A model generated the notes under the pieces. The model ran no database searches and was not told the DNA's origin. It saw only the letters and a program-made list of their open reading frames with translations. 33,900 nucleotides of DNA from Methanobacteriota archaeon (GTDB taxonomy: Archaea; Thermoplasmatota; Poseidoniia; Poseidoniales; Poseidoniaceae), in contig PAOW01000004.1 of assembly GCA_002710015.1 (NCBI GenBank), positions 1 through 33,900 on the forward strand, read 5' to 3'. The translations under genes and the position numbers were made by a program. This document shows, piece after piece, positions 1 to 7,050 of this stretch (position 1 is the first letter of the stretch; every line of letters starts with the position of its first letter).

Positions 1-1
1 C

Positions 2-1120
2 GAGCATGGTAGAGTTGATACTGTGTATCGTGAGTTTCAAATGCCAGCAAGGGCATGTATTTCTAGGTTTGGTAAAGAAAATGTAAGCCAAAAGATGCTC
101 AAAAAGGCTAAAGAAAGTCCTTTTGAGTTTGTAACAATATGTCATGCTACGTTTTTTAGAGATGAATACGACACAACCAAATTTAACGCAGAAAACAAAC
201 CTATTGCCTCTATTTACTTTGACGCTGAGGAACAAATTATATTAAGCGAAAGTGGTTTTGATGATTTCCCTTATATGTGTCCTAGATTTCTAAAAAGTAG
301 TTTTGAAATAGGCTATGGCAGAAGTGTGGCAATGGTTAGTTTGCCAGACATACAAATGCTTTCTGCTATGTCACAAACAACAATCAAGGCGGCACAAAAG
401 CAAGTTGACCCACCTTTGCTTGTTCCTGATGATGGCTTTATGTTACCAATACGGACAGTCCCAGGGGGATTAAATTTTTATCGTAGTGGTACAAGAGACA
501 GACTTGAGCCATTAAACATAGGTGCAAACAATCCTCTAGGTCTAAATATGGAAGAGCAAAGACGTAATGCAATACGTAGTGCTTTTTATGTAGACCAGCT
601 TATTTTGTCACAAAGTCCAGCCATGACTGCAACTGAGGTTATGCAAAGGACAGAAGAAAAAATGAGGATACTTGGTCCTGTTTTGGGAAGATTACAAGCA
701 GAATTGTTGCAACCATTGATAACAAGAGCCTTTAACATACTTGCAAAGAACGAGTTATTTCCACCAGCACCAGAATTTTTGACAGAAAACGACATAGAAA
801 TAGAATACGTAAGTCCTTTGGCAAAGGCACAAAGGTCAACAGACGTACAAAGTCTATTGCGTTTGGTAGAATTGACACAACCTTTGGCACAAATAGACCC
901 AACTGTAATGGATTATTTGGACATGGATGGTCTTGCTAAACATCTTATCAAGGTTTTGGCGATACCAGCAGTGGCTATAAAGAGTGATGAAGAGGTTATG
1001 GTGCTACGTCAACAAAGGCAAGAGGCACAACAACAAGCCATGGAACAAGCACAAGAGCAACAAGGACTAGAGGCATTAGGTAAATCTGCACCAGTTTTAC
1101 AAGCCATGGGTACTGAGTGA
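2..1120 (+). CDS. Portal (head-tail connector) protein, 3' part
   Basis: This is the C-terminal roughly 370 residues of a T7-type head-tail connecting (portal) protein; the frame is open to the window edge, so the ATG at 23 in the ORF track is internal. The dodecameric portal sits at one capsid vertex, is the channel for DNA packaging by terminase and joins head to tail. Recognisable family features are the early VDTVYREFQMP segment, the FEIGYGRSVAM stretch and the NPLGLNMEEQRRNAIR helix before the long helical C-terminus, which ends in a Gln-rich coiled tail (QQQAMEQAQEQQ). Portals of this family are usually 500-560 residues, so about a third is missing. It overlaps the next gene by GTGA. 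Confident family call. Confidence 0.9.
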   Translation, partial: EHGRVDTVYREFQMPARACISRFGKENVSQKMLKKAKESPFEFVTICHATFFRDEYDTTKFNAENKPIASIYFDAEEQIILSESGFDDFPYMCPRFLKSSFEIGYGRSVAMVSLPDIQMLSAMSQTTIKAAQKQVDPPLLVPDDGFMLPIRTVPGGLNFYRSGTRDRLEPLNIGANNPLGLNMEEQRRNAIRSAFYVDQLILSQSPAMTATEVMQRTEEKMRILGPVLGRLQAELLQPLITRAFNILAKNELFPPAPEFLTENDIEIEYVSPLAKAQRSTDVQSLLRLVELTQPLAQIDPTVMDYLDMDGLAKHLIKVLAIPAVAIKSDEEVMVLRQQRQEAQQQAMEQAQEQQGLEALGKSAPVLQAMGTE

Positions 1121-1377
1121 TAGCAAAAATGGATTTAGCACAATTACAAGACATAAAACGTCTATATAAAAGGGTTTTTTCAACAGATGATGGCATAAAA
1201 GTCCTTGAAGATATGAAACAAAGGTTTTTCTTTGATAAGTCAACATTTAGCAACCAACCACATGAAATTGCTTACAATGAGGGGCAAAGGACAGTGGTTA
1301 TGTTTTTAGAAAACATGATGACTGACATTGAAAAAGTAGAGCAAATGAAACAACAACAGGAGGCATTAAATGAATGA
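1117..1377 (+). CDS. Bbp19-like small phage protein
   Basis: An 86-residue protein starting at a GTG that overlaps the portal stop (GTGA); an ATG at 1129 is a possible alternative start. The pattern 'RVFSTDDGIKVLEDM ... FFFDKSTF ... HEIAYNEGQRTVV' resembles the Bbp19-like domain found beside portal and scaffold genes in BPP-1-type podophages. The function is not established. The position between portal and scaffold suggests a role in head assembly. The end is helical and charged, and the last codons overlap the scaffold start. Family call by motif only. Confidence 0.65.
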   Translation: MIAKMDLAQLQDIKRLYKRVFSTDDGIKVLEDMKQRFFFDKSTFSNQPHEIAYNEGQRTVVMFLENMMTDIEKVEQMKQQQEALNE

Positions 1378-2251
1378 AGTTGCTGAGGCGATAACCCCAC
1401 AAGAGAGTGGACAAGCTAACGACCAAGGGCAAGAAACAATTACACCAACACAAACACAACCTACAAATGATGCAGGTGGTTATAATTGGAAAAATGATAT
1501 ACCCGAAGAGTTAAAAGGCACACCATCACTTGATACCATTGAAGATGTACCAAGTCTTATAAAAGGGTATGTACATGCACAAAGAATGGTGGGGGCTGAT
1601 AAAGTTGCGTTGTTAGGAAAACATGCAACAGATGACGAATACAATGATTTTTACAAAAAGATTGGTAGACCTGATGAGCCTAACCAATATCAATATGAAA
1701 TAGATGAAAACGCAACAGTGCCAGACGAAACTGTTACTGGCATGTCTAATGTTTTTCACAAAGCTGGTTTGACCCAAAGACAAGCAAACTTTCTAATGAA
1801 TGAATTTATAGAAAGTGGCATGGGTAGTAACCCTATGTTGCAACCTGCGGATGAAAAGCAAATTTTAGCAAATAGACAAGCAAGTATGGATGCTTTGCAA
1901 AAAGAATGGGGCAATGGTTACAATGATAACCTTGCTATTGCTAATTCTGTTATGATGGAGTTTGGAAACATAGAATTACGAGAACAAACACAAAGTGATG
2001 GTTCTAAACTAGGTGATAACCCTGACATTATTAGATTATTGGCTAATGTTGGCACTTTTATTAGAGAAAGAGTTAGTGAGGACAAGTTAGCTGGTACAAA
2101 AATGGTTGGTGGAATGACTGTTGATGAGGCTAGGGGTAAACTAGGTGAATTAAAAAGACCTGATTCACCATTTTGGGATGCAAAACATCCTGAACATAAA
2201 TGGTATGTAGAAGAGGCTTTTAGACTCCAAGAAACAGTAGATGGAAATTAA
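1370..2251 (+). CDS. Capsid assembly scaffolding protein
   Basis: A 293-residue, acidic, Gln/Thr-rich protein with a disordered N-terminus followed by a region ('SLIKGYVHAQRMVGADKVALLGK') typical of scaffold proteins in T7/BPP-1-like podophages. It would template procapsid assembly and be lost before or during packaging. It lies between portal and major capsid genes, the usual scaffold location. The start is supported by an AGGAGG Shine-Dalgarno 8 bases upstream of the ATG. It overlaps the previous gene by 8 bases, suggesting translational coupling. Confidence 0.8.
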   Translation: MNEVAEAITPQESGQANDQGQETITPTQTQPTNDAGGYNWKNDIPEELKGTPSLDTIEDVPSLIKGYVHAQRMVGADKVALLGKHATDDEYNDFYKKIGRPDEPNQYQYEIDENATVPDETVTGMSNVFHKAGLTQRQANFLMNEFIESGMGSNPMLQPADEKQILANRQASMDALQKEWGNGYNDNLAIANSVMMEFGNIELREQTQSDGSKLGDNPDIIRLLANVGTFIRERVSEDKLAGTKMVGGMTVDEARGKLGELKRPDSPFWDAKHPEHKWYVEEAFRLQETVDGN

Positions 2252-2253
2252 TT

Positions 2254-2433
2254 GTGGACACAAAGGATAAAATTGATATAAGATTAGAAATACTTAGGCT
2301 TTGTATGGAAAGTTCTAGTTTGAAAGTACAAGAAAATCCATTACAAAAAGCTGAGGAACTATTTGAGTGGGTTATGCAACCAAGTCAACACAAGCCTAAA
2401 AAAAAGGTCGTTGATGAGGTCATAAGCACTTAA
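2254..2433 (+). CDS. Small hypothetical protein between scaffold and capsid
   Basis: Not in the ORF track. A GTG-initiated frame two bases after the scaffold stop encodes 59 residues (MDTKDKIDIRLEILRLCMES...), predicted helical and charged with a Lys-rich C-terminus. Coding is supported by its tight fit between scaffold and capsid leader and by a plausible soluble helical composition. I do not recognise it. Small genes at this position occur in related podophages, but I cannot assign a role. Confidence 0.5.
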   Translation: MDTKDKIDIRLEILRLCMESSSLKVQENPLQKAEELFEWVMQPSQHKPKKKVVDEVIST

Positions 2434-2548
2434 AACAAATTGGATAAGCATTTTTGCCCCCGTTTGACAACGTAAAAGTCATGGGGTTCTTCGCATGGGG
2501 CGAGGGTAGACCATAAAAATCTAACTTTTTTTTATGGAGAGAGCAAAA
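2434..2548 (+). promoter_or_regulatory. Structured leader of the major capsid gene
   Basis: This untranslated stretch is visibly GC-richer than its surroundings. It contains CCCC...TGAC / GTCA...GGGG (2457-2486), a tandem CATGGGG (2480 and 2494) giving GCCCC two possible partners, and a second stem CCATAAAAA / TTTTTATGG (2511-2519 with 2529-2537) ending on the edge of the capsid Shine-Dalgarno GGAGAG. No -10 box follows the TTGACA at 2465, so I read it as an RNA leader rather than a promoter. Confidence 0.4.
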
Positions 2549-3412
2549 ATGAGTGTTCAAATCACAACAAGTTTTGTAAACCAATTCTCTAGTAACGTAG
2601 CCTTGTTGTCACAACAAAAAGGTTCGATACTTAGAGCTGCGGTATCAGAGGAAAGTGTCAACGGAGAAAAGGCATTTTTCGACCAAGTTGGTGCATCTGC
2701 TGCGGTCAAAAGGACTAGCAGACATGGTGACACACCATTAGTAGAAACACCACATTCACGTAGGCAAGTGACCCTTGATACGTATGAGTGGGGCGACCTG
2801 ATTGATGATAGCGATAAGGTCAGAATGTTAATCGACCCGACCAGTACATATGCTCAAGCTGCGGCTGCGGCTATTGGTAGGTCAATGGATGATGCAATTA
2901 TTGCTGCGGCTACTGGAACTGCTTTTACAGGTTCTAGTGGTGCAACATCAACTGCACTACCTGCGGGTCAACAAATCGCTGGTGGTTCTGCAAATCTAAC
3001 GATTGCTAAACTGATTGAGGCTAAAAAGATTTTAGACCTTAATAGTGTAGACCCATCAATACCACGACACATTGTAGTAAGTCCTGACCAAATTGAGTCA
3101 CTATTGGGAACAACACAAGTAACCAGCAGTGATTTCAACACAGTCCGTGCCTTAACAACTGGTGAGATTAATACGTTCATGGGATTCACGTTCCATGTTT
3201 CAAATCGTCTTGCAAAAAGTGGTAATGACAGAACATGCTTTGCATGGGCTGAACAGGGCATAAAGCTAGGTGTTGGTAAAGACACTATGGCAAGAATTGA
3301 CGAAAGACCTGACAAATCTTATTCCACACAAGTTTTCTATTGTGCCACATTCGGTGCAACCAGAATGGAAGAAGATATGGTAGTATCAATCGTTTGTGAT
3401 GAATCAGCTTAA
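2549..3412 (+). CDS. Major capsid protein (HK97 fold, BPP-1/pelagiphage type)
   Basis: A 287-residue capsid protein using the ATG at 2549 (MSVQITTSF...), with GGAGAG upstream; the ORF-track ATG at 2534 lies inside the RBS/hairpin region. The pattern 'FVNQFSSNV..LSQQKGSILR..V', a basic central loop and 'EWGDLIDDSDKVR' match the capsid family of BPP-1-like and pelagiphage podoviruses. The C-terminus ('FYCATFGATRMEEDMVV') is a typical final beta strand. It forms the icosahedral shell. It sits behind a structured leader and directly before the decoration protein and a strong terminator, consistent with high-level expression. Confidence 0.85.
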   Translation: MSVQITTSFVNQFSSNVALLSQQKGSILRAAVSEESVNGEKAFFDQVGASAAVKRTSRHGDTPLVETPHSRRQVTLDTYEWGDLIDDSDKVRMLIDPTSTYAQAAAAAIGRSMDDAIIAAATGTAFTGSSGATSTALPAGQQIAGGSANLTIAKLIEAKKILDLNSVDPSIPRHIVVSPDQIESLLGTTQVTSSDFNTVRALTTGEINTFMGFTFHVSNRLAKSGNDRTCFAWAEQGIKLGVGKDTMARIDERPDKSYSTQVFYCATFGATRMEEDMVVSIVCDESA

Positions 3413-3429
3413 TAAGGGAGATATGAAAA

Positions 3430-3909
3430 ATGGCAACAGTTTATTCAACGGCTTATAATTCAATCTACCAAGCGGTTCCGTCCTCTTTAGCGAGAGCAAA
3501 CGAAATTGGTGGTAGAGTAAGAGTAGCTTATGGAGTTTACGAGGCAAGTAGCTTGGCTAGTGGTGACGTAATCAATATGTTTAGATTACCTCAAGGTGCT
3601 AGGATTATAGAGGGTAGCTTGTCACATGATGCTCTAGGCTCATCAACAACCCTAGCAGTAGGACATGCGGCTTACACTAATAGTGGTGGAACGGCAGTAG
3701 GTGCTGACGGAACACACTTTAAGGCGGCTGCGGCTTCTACAAGTGCGACAGGTAGTGTTGCAGTAGCAAACACACTTGCTTTAGGTAAGTTTGAGTTGGT
3801 TGACCTTGACCAAGAGGTTAAAGACAACGGCTTTGACGTTACCGTGAGTATGGGCGGTGCTGCTGGTACTGGAACGATTGCATTAGTCATGTACTATGTA
3901 GTTGACTAG
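3430..3909 (+). CDS. Head decoration/cement protein (Bbp16-like)
   Basis: A 159-residue Ala/Gly/Thr-rich, beta-strand-rich protein (MATVYSTAYNSIYQAV...) right after the capsid gene, with a GGGAG Shine-Dalgarno. In BPP-1 the gene after the major capsid gene encodes the jelly-roll cement protein. The 'NMFRLPQGARIIEGSLSHDALGSSTTLAVG' region fits that family. It would stabilise the shell from outside. Followed by a strong terminator. Assignment rests on position plus composition. Confidence 0.7.
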   Translation: MATVYSTAYNSIYQAVPSSLARANEIGGRVRVAYGVYEASSLASGDVINMFRLPQGARIIEGSLSHDALGSSTTLAVGHAAYTNSGGTAVGADGTHFKAAAASTSATGSVAVANTLALGKFELVDLDQEVKDNGFDVTVSMGGAAGTGTIALVMYYVVD

Positions 3910-3941
3910 ATTAGTGGGGGCAAATGCCCCCCTAATTTTTT
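3910..3941 (+). terminator. Strong rho-independent terminator after the head genes
   Basis: The stem ATTAG-(T bulge)-GGGGGC pairs with GCCCCC-CTAAT around an AAAT loop, followed by five T. It lies immediately after the decoration gene stop and separates the head genes from the fibre/tail genes. It is the clearest terminator in the late region and probably sets head:tail expression ratio through partial read-through, since no promoter is visible downstream. Confidence 0.85.
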
Positions 3942-3956
3942 AAAAAAGAGGTTTAT

Positions 3957-6020
3957 ATGGCTACTATTGATTTAGGAAAAATTAAATTCACTTGGCGAGG
4001 TGCGTTTAGTACAAGCAACACGTATGAGGCTGATGATGTCGTATCTCATAGTGGTTCAAGTTGGATTTACGTAAATGCGACAAGTAAAACTGGCACAAAT
4101 GCTGGTAGTCCATCTAATTCAAATACAACGCATTGGAATTTGATGGCTGATGGAACAAGTCCATTAACGACTGCTGGTGACGTTATAACCCATGATGGGT
4201 CTAATAGTATAAGGTTGCCCGTAGGTAGTGTTGGACAATCGCTACAAGTAACAAGTTCAAATACATTAGGTTACTCAAACCAAAAAGGTTTTGAGGGCAT
4301 AGACGTACTAGACAGTAATGTGCCTTTGTATGCTAACACAACGAACACCACAATAGGTGGTACAGATGGTAAACGACCATGGTTAGCAAGATATAATGGT
4401 AAATCAGGTGCTAACGCAGATTGGATACCACAAGACCCGTTTGCAAACCCGCATTGTAGTCCTGTCAAAAGGCAACATGACGAACTAATAAGTACACAAA
4501 CTTGTTTGTTCTTTCTAAATTCAAACCATGAACTAATGAAGTCAGGTTATATGCACCATGGTATTGGTGTTTTTACAAATACAAACTACCTTGACCAAGT
4601 GAATATGGTTGGCAATTTGTCTATGGAAAATGGGGGCATGGCAAATGACGAAAAGTTTGTAAGGTTCTGGTATTGTGGTGGCTCTCTTTACATGTTGACA
4701 AACAAAGGTAATGTTTGGGTAGCAGGTGAAAATAGTGGTAGCCAATTAGGTTTAGGTCATACAACTGATGTATTCCAATTAGTCAGAAACCCTTACCTTG
4801 GTCCTGATGCTACTAATAATGGTGTTACTTGCGAGGTGTCTTGTATCGTTGTAAATGATGCTAGGGGTTATCAAGGTTATGGTAATACACACGCATTTTT
4901 CATCTTACATGATGGTCGTGTTATGGCTTGTGGATGGGGTGGTAGTGGTTCGCATGGTCTAGGTAATACAAGTGCCTTTAGTGTTCCAACCATTGTTTCT
5001 GGTTTAACAAACATTGTTATGATGAGTGCTGGTTATGATAGCACCTACGCAGTAGATTCCTCTGGTAATGCTTACCATACTGGAACAGATAGGTCAGGTT
5101 CATCATCATTGGGTAGTGCAAGAACATCTTTTGCACAAATGACGGCAGTGCAAAATTGTGAACAAATAATTAATGGCACAACCTACTATTACAATGGTGG
5201 TGTTGATGCTACTAGTTTTTACATTAATACAACTGGCGATTTGTTTGGAATAGGCAACGCGGCTAATGGTCAGCTTGGGCAAGGCACTACAACAGATAGT
5301 TCTACTTGGGTACAAATTGGTGGTAGTGAAAACTTTAGTGCAGTACAAACTGCTGGTAATGCCTCAACAATGAGTATTGTAGCATGGTTAGGTAACTCAA
5401 ATGGGCAAGACGGTCCGGGCGACATGTACACTTACACCATAGCTAGTAATGTTGGTATGCCCTTTAGAACATTTGGTTACAATGGTCAAGGTCAACAAGC
5501 AGTAGGTGATACAACTGCAAATAGTTCTGTTAGAACACCTACTACTCAAACTTTTGGCGATTACCATAATACTGTTACAAGTAGTGCTGATGGTACTGTA
5601 AGTAGAACACCATTGACATTCCCCTCTGCAAACATGATTGCATGTTTTCCATTTAGAACGAGTGGCTATAACAACGCTGGATGGTGGGGTATAGATACAC
5701 AAGGTCGATTGTGGGTTTGGGGTTATTTGGCACAAGCCTACGAGTATCGTAATGCTACTGGTGCTGTAAGTATTACAAAACCATTTTTGTACCCTGCACC
5801 AATGCAACACACATTAACTGGTCAGACAGAATGGTGGTTGGGTGATAGCGACCAAAAGTTTGTAGAAATACTTTCATTTGGACATTATTACAATGGCTAT
5901 TGGACACACATAGCTAGGACAACCAAAGGTGAAATATGGATGATTGGAAATAATCTTTATTACCAACATGGTACAACCCAAAATATACACCACCATTTTT
6001 GGCACAAAAGAAACCCATAG
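3957..6020 (+). CDS. Tail fibre-like protein with RCC1-type beta-propeller
   Basis: A 687-residue protein. Residues 1-75 ('WRGAFSTSNTYEADDVVSHSGSSWIYV') look like a small chitin/carbohydrate-binding-module-like domain used in fibres. From about residue 235 there are repeated blades of RCC1 type, such as 'KGNVWVAGENSGSQLGLG', 'DGRVMACGWGGSGSHGLG', 'TGDLFGIGNAANGQLGQG', 'QGRLWVWGY' and 'KGEIWMIGNN'. These predict a propeller, a plausible receptor-binding head. The start has AGAGG upstream and directly follows the terminator. The location between decoration protein and tail tube A is unusual for a fibre, and a separate T7-type fibre exists at 17.6 kb. A virion or receptor-binding role is inferred. 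Confidence 0.75.
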   Translation: MATIDLGKIKFTWRGAFSTSNTYEADDVVSHSGSSWIYVNATSKTGTNAGSPSNSNTTHWNLMADGTSPLTTAGDVITHDGSNSIRLPVGSVGQSLQVTSSNTLGYSNQKGFEGIDVLDSNVPLYANTTNTTIGGTDGKRPWLARYNGKSGANADWIPQDPFANPHCSPVKRQHDELISTQTCLFFLNSNHELMKSGYMHHGIGVFTNTNYLDQVNMVGNLSMENGGMANDEKFVRFWYCGGSLYMLTNKGNVWVAGENSGSQLGLGHTTDVFQLVRNPYLGPDATNNGVTCEVSCIVVNDARGYQGYGNTHAFFILHDGRVMACGWGGSGSHGLGNTSAFSVPTIVSGLTNIVMMSAGYDSTYAVDSSGNAYHTGTDRSGSSSLGSARTSFAQMTAVQNCEQIINGTTYYYNGGVDATSFYINTTGDLFGIGNAANGQLGQGTTTDSSTWVQIGGSENFSAVQTAGNASTMSIVAWLGNSNGQDGPGDMYTYTIASNVGMPFRTFGYNGQGQQAVGDTTANSSVRTPTTQTFGDYHNTVTSSADGTVSRTPLTFPSANMIACFPFRTSGYNNAGWWGIDTQGRLWVWGYLAQAYEYRNATGAVSITKPFLYPAPMQHTLTGQTEWWLGDSDQKFVEILSFGHYYNGYWTHIARTTKGEIWMIGNNLYYQHGTTQNIHHHFWHKRNP

Positions 6021-6028
6021 GAGTAAGT

Positions 6029-6442
6029 ATGACATATACACCACATTTAGCGAGAAAGTTGTACAAAACGACTTTATCTATGGATGATATTAAACATCCT
6101 AACGAATTGCCCTCACCAGAGGGTGCTGGCAAAGACCAAGACTGGTGCAAACCAGTTGTATGGCACATGGTTGATGGCAGTGTTTATGTTACTTTTTGGG
6201 ATGATTACCTTACTGCTTATAACAAAGATAATGGTGACAAATTTACTATTGCAAGTAGTTCTGATGCTACCAAGGTAAGAGCATTGTATGACGAAACTAT
6301 AAGGACAGAATACAATCATATGGTAACAGCAAAATATACAACTGCTGAATTAGCTGTTCCTACTGATGACATGAAAACAGACATGACTGCAATGTTGAAA
6401 GACATAACTGACATATATGATGCAATGGTTATTATTAAATAA
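6029..6442 (+). CDS. Hypothetical protein following the RCC1 fibre
   Basis: A 137-residue protein starting at the ATG at 6029 (MTYTPHLARKLYKTT...), chosen because AGGAG lies 5 bases upstream; the ORF-track start at 5999 lies inside the fibre gene. It contains an N-terminal segment, a Trp/Tyr-rich middle ('VWHMVDGSVYVTFWDDYL') and a helical C-terminus with spaced Met and Asp. It is not a family I recognise. Small proteins immediately after fibre genes are often fibre chaperones or caps, which is a guess from position only. Confidence 0.75.
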   Translation: MTYTPHLARKLYKTTLSMDDIKHPNELPSPEGAGKDQDWCKPVVWHMVDGSVYVTFWDDYLTAYNKDNGDKFTIASSSDATKVRALYDETIRTEYNHMVTAKYTTAELAVPTDDMKTDMTAMLKDITDIYDAMVIIK

Positions 6443-6453
6443 GGTGGTAATAT

Positions 6454-7047
6454 ATGGCAACAAGTGCGGTAGATATTTGCAACAGTGCATTAAACATAAT
6501 AGGTGCAAGTAATATAATATCTTTAGATGAAGATTCTAAAGCTGGAAGAATATGTAAACAAAGATACCCTAATGTGAGGGATAGTGTTTTTCGTAGTCAC
6601 CCATGGAATTGTTTGATTAATAGAATACAACTGACGGCAAACACCTCATCACCTACTTTCGAGTTTCAATACCAATACGATTTACCTGCTGACCCATTTT
6701 GTTTACGTGTTATTAAATTAGAATTTTTAGAAACAGTTTATAGGATTGAGGGTAGAAAATTACTTACAAACGAAAGCCAGCTAAAATTAATTTATGTTGG
6801 AAGAAATGAAAATGTAAGTGACTACGACATGTTGCTAAGTGAAAGCATAGCTGCGGCTATGGCTAGTGACTTGGCTTACCCTTTGGTTGGCTCTAATACT
6901 CTTGCTCAACAAATGTATGATATGTACCAAAGAAAACTTAGTGAGGCTAGGTTTGTAGACTCTACTGAGGGTACACCAGCACAAACTGAAAACTTACAAC
7001 AAGCGGGGCAAGTCCAAGCAGATTACTTTCTATTGTCGAGGTTTTAA
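6454..7047 (+). CDS. Tail tubular protein A-like (T7 gp11 type)
   Basis: A 197-residue adaptor with the typical opening 'SAVDICNSALNIIGASNI' and the 'RICKQRYPNVRDSVFRSHPWNC' helix of T7 gp11-type tail tubular protein A. It forms the ring joining portal to the tail nozzle. Length matches the family (about 190-200). The start has AAGGTGG upstream. It is followed after 3 bases by its structural partner TTPB. Confidence 0.9.
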   Translation: MATSAVDICNSALNIIGASNIISLDEDSKAGRICKQRYPNVRDSVFRSHPWNCLINRIQLTANTSSPTFEFQYQYDLPADPFCLRVIKLEFLETVYRIEGRKLLTNESQLKLIYVGRNENVSDYDMLLSESIAAAMASDLAYPLVGSNTLAQQMYDMYQRKLSEARFVDSTEGTPAQTENLQQAGQVQADYFLLSRF

Positions 7048-7050
7048 AAT

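Noticed and set aside
2465-2470. TTGACA as a possible capsid promoter
   Set aside because: No acceptable -10 box at 16-18 bp, and the element is part of a stem. It also lacks the spacer signature of the phage promoter family.
2511-2537. CCATAAAAA / TTTTTATGG hairpin as terminator
   Set aside because: It is followed by the Shine-Dalgarno and start codon rather than a T-run, so it fits translational control better than termination.
5397-5810. 137-residue minus-strand ORF inside the RCC1 fibre
   Set aside because: Ser/Thr/Cys-rich shadow of the well-supported plus-strand fibre gene, with no RBS or context. The same applies to the other minus-strand ORFs between 1 and 20 kb.
2549-6020. Diversity-generating retroelement, considered because of the BPP-1-like head genes
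   Set aside because: No reverse transcriptase ORF and no template/variable repeat pair seen anywhere in the window.
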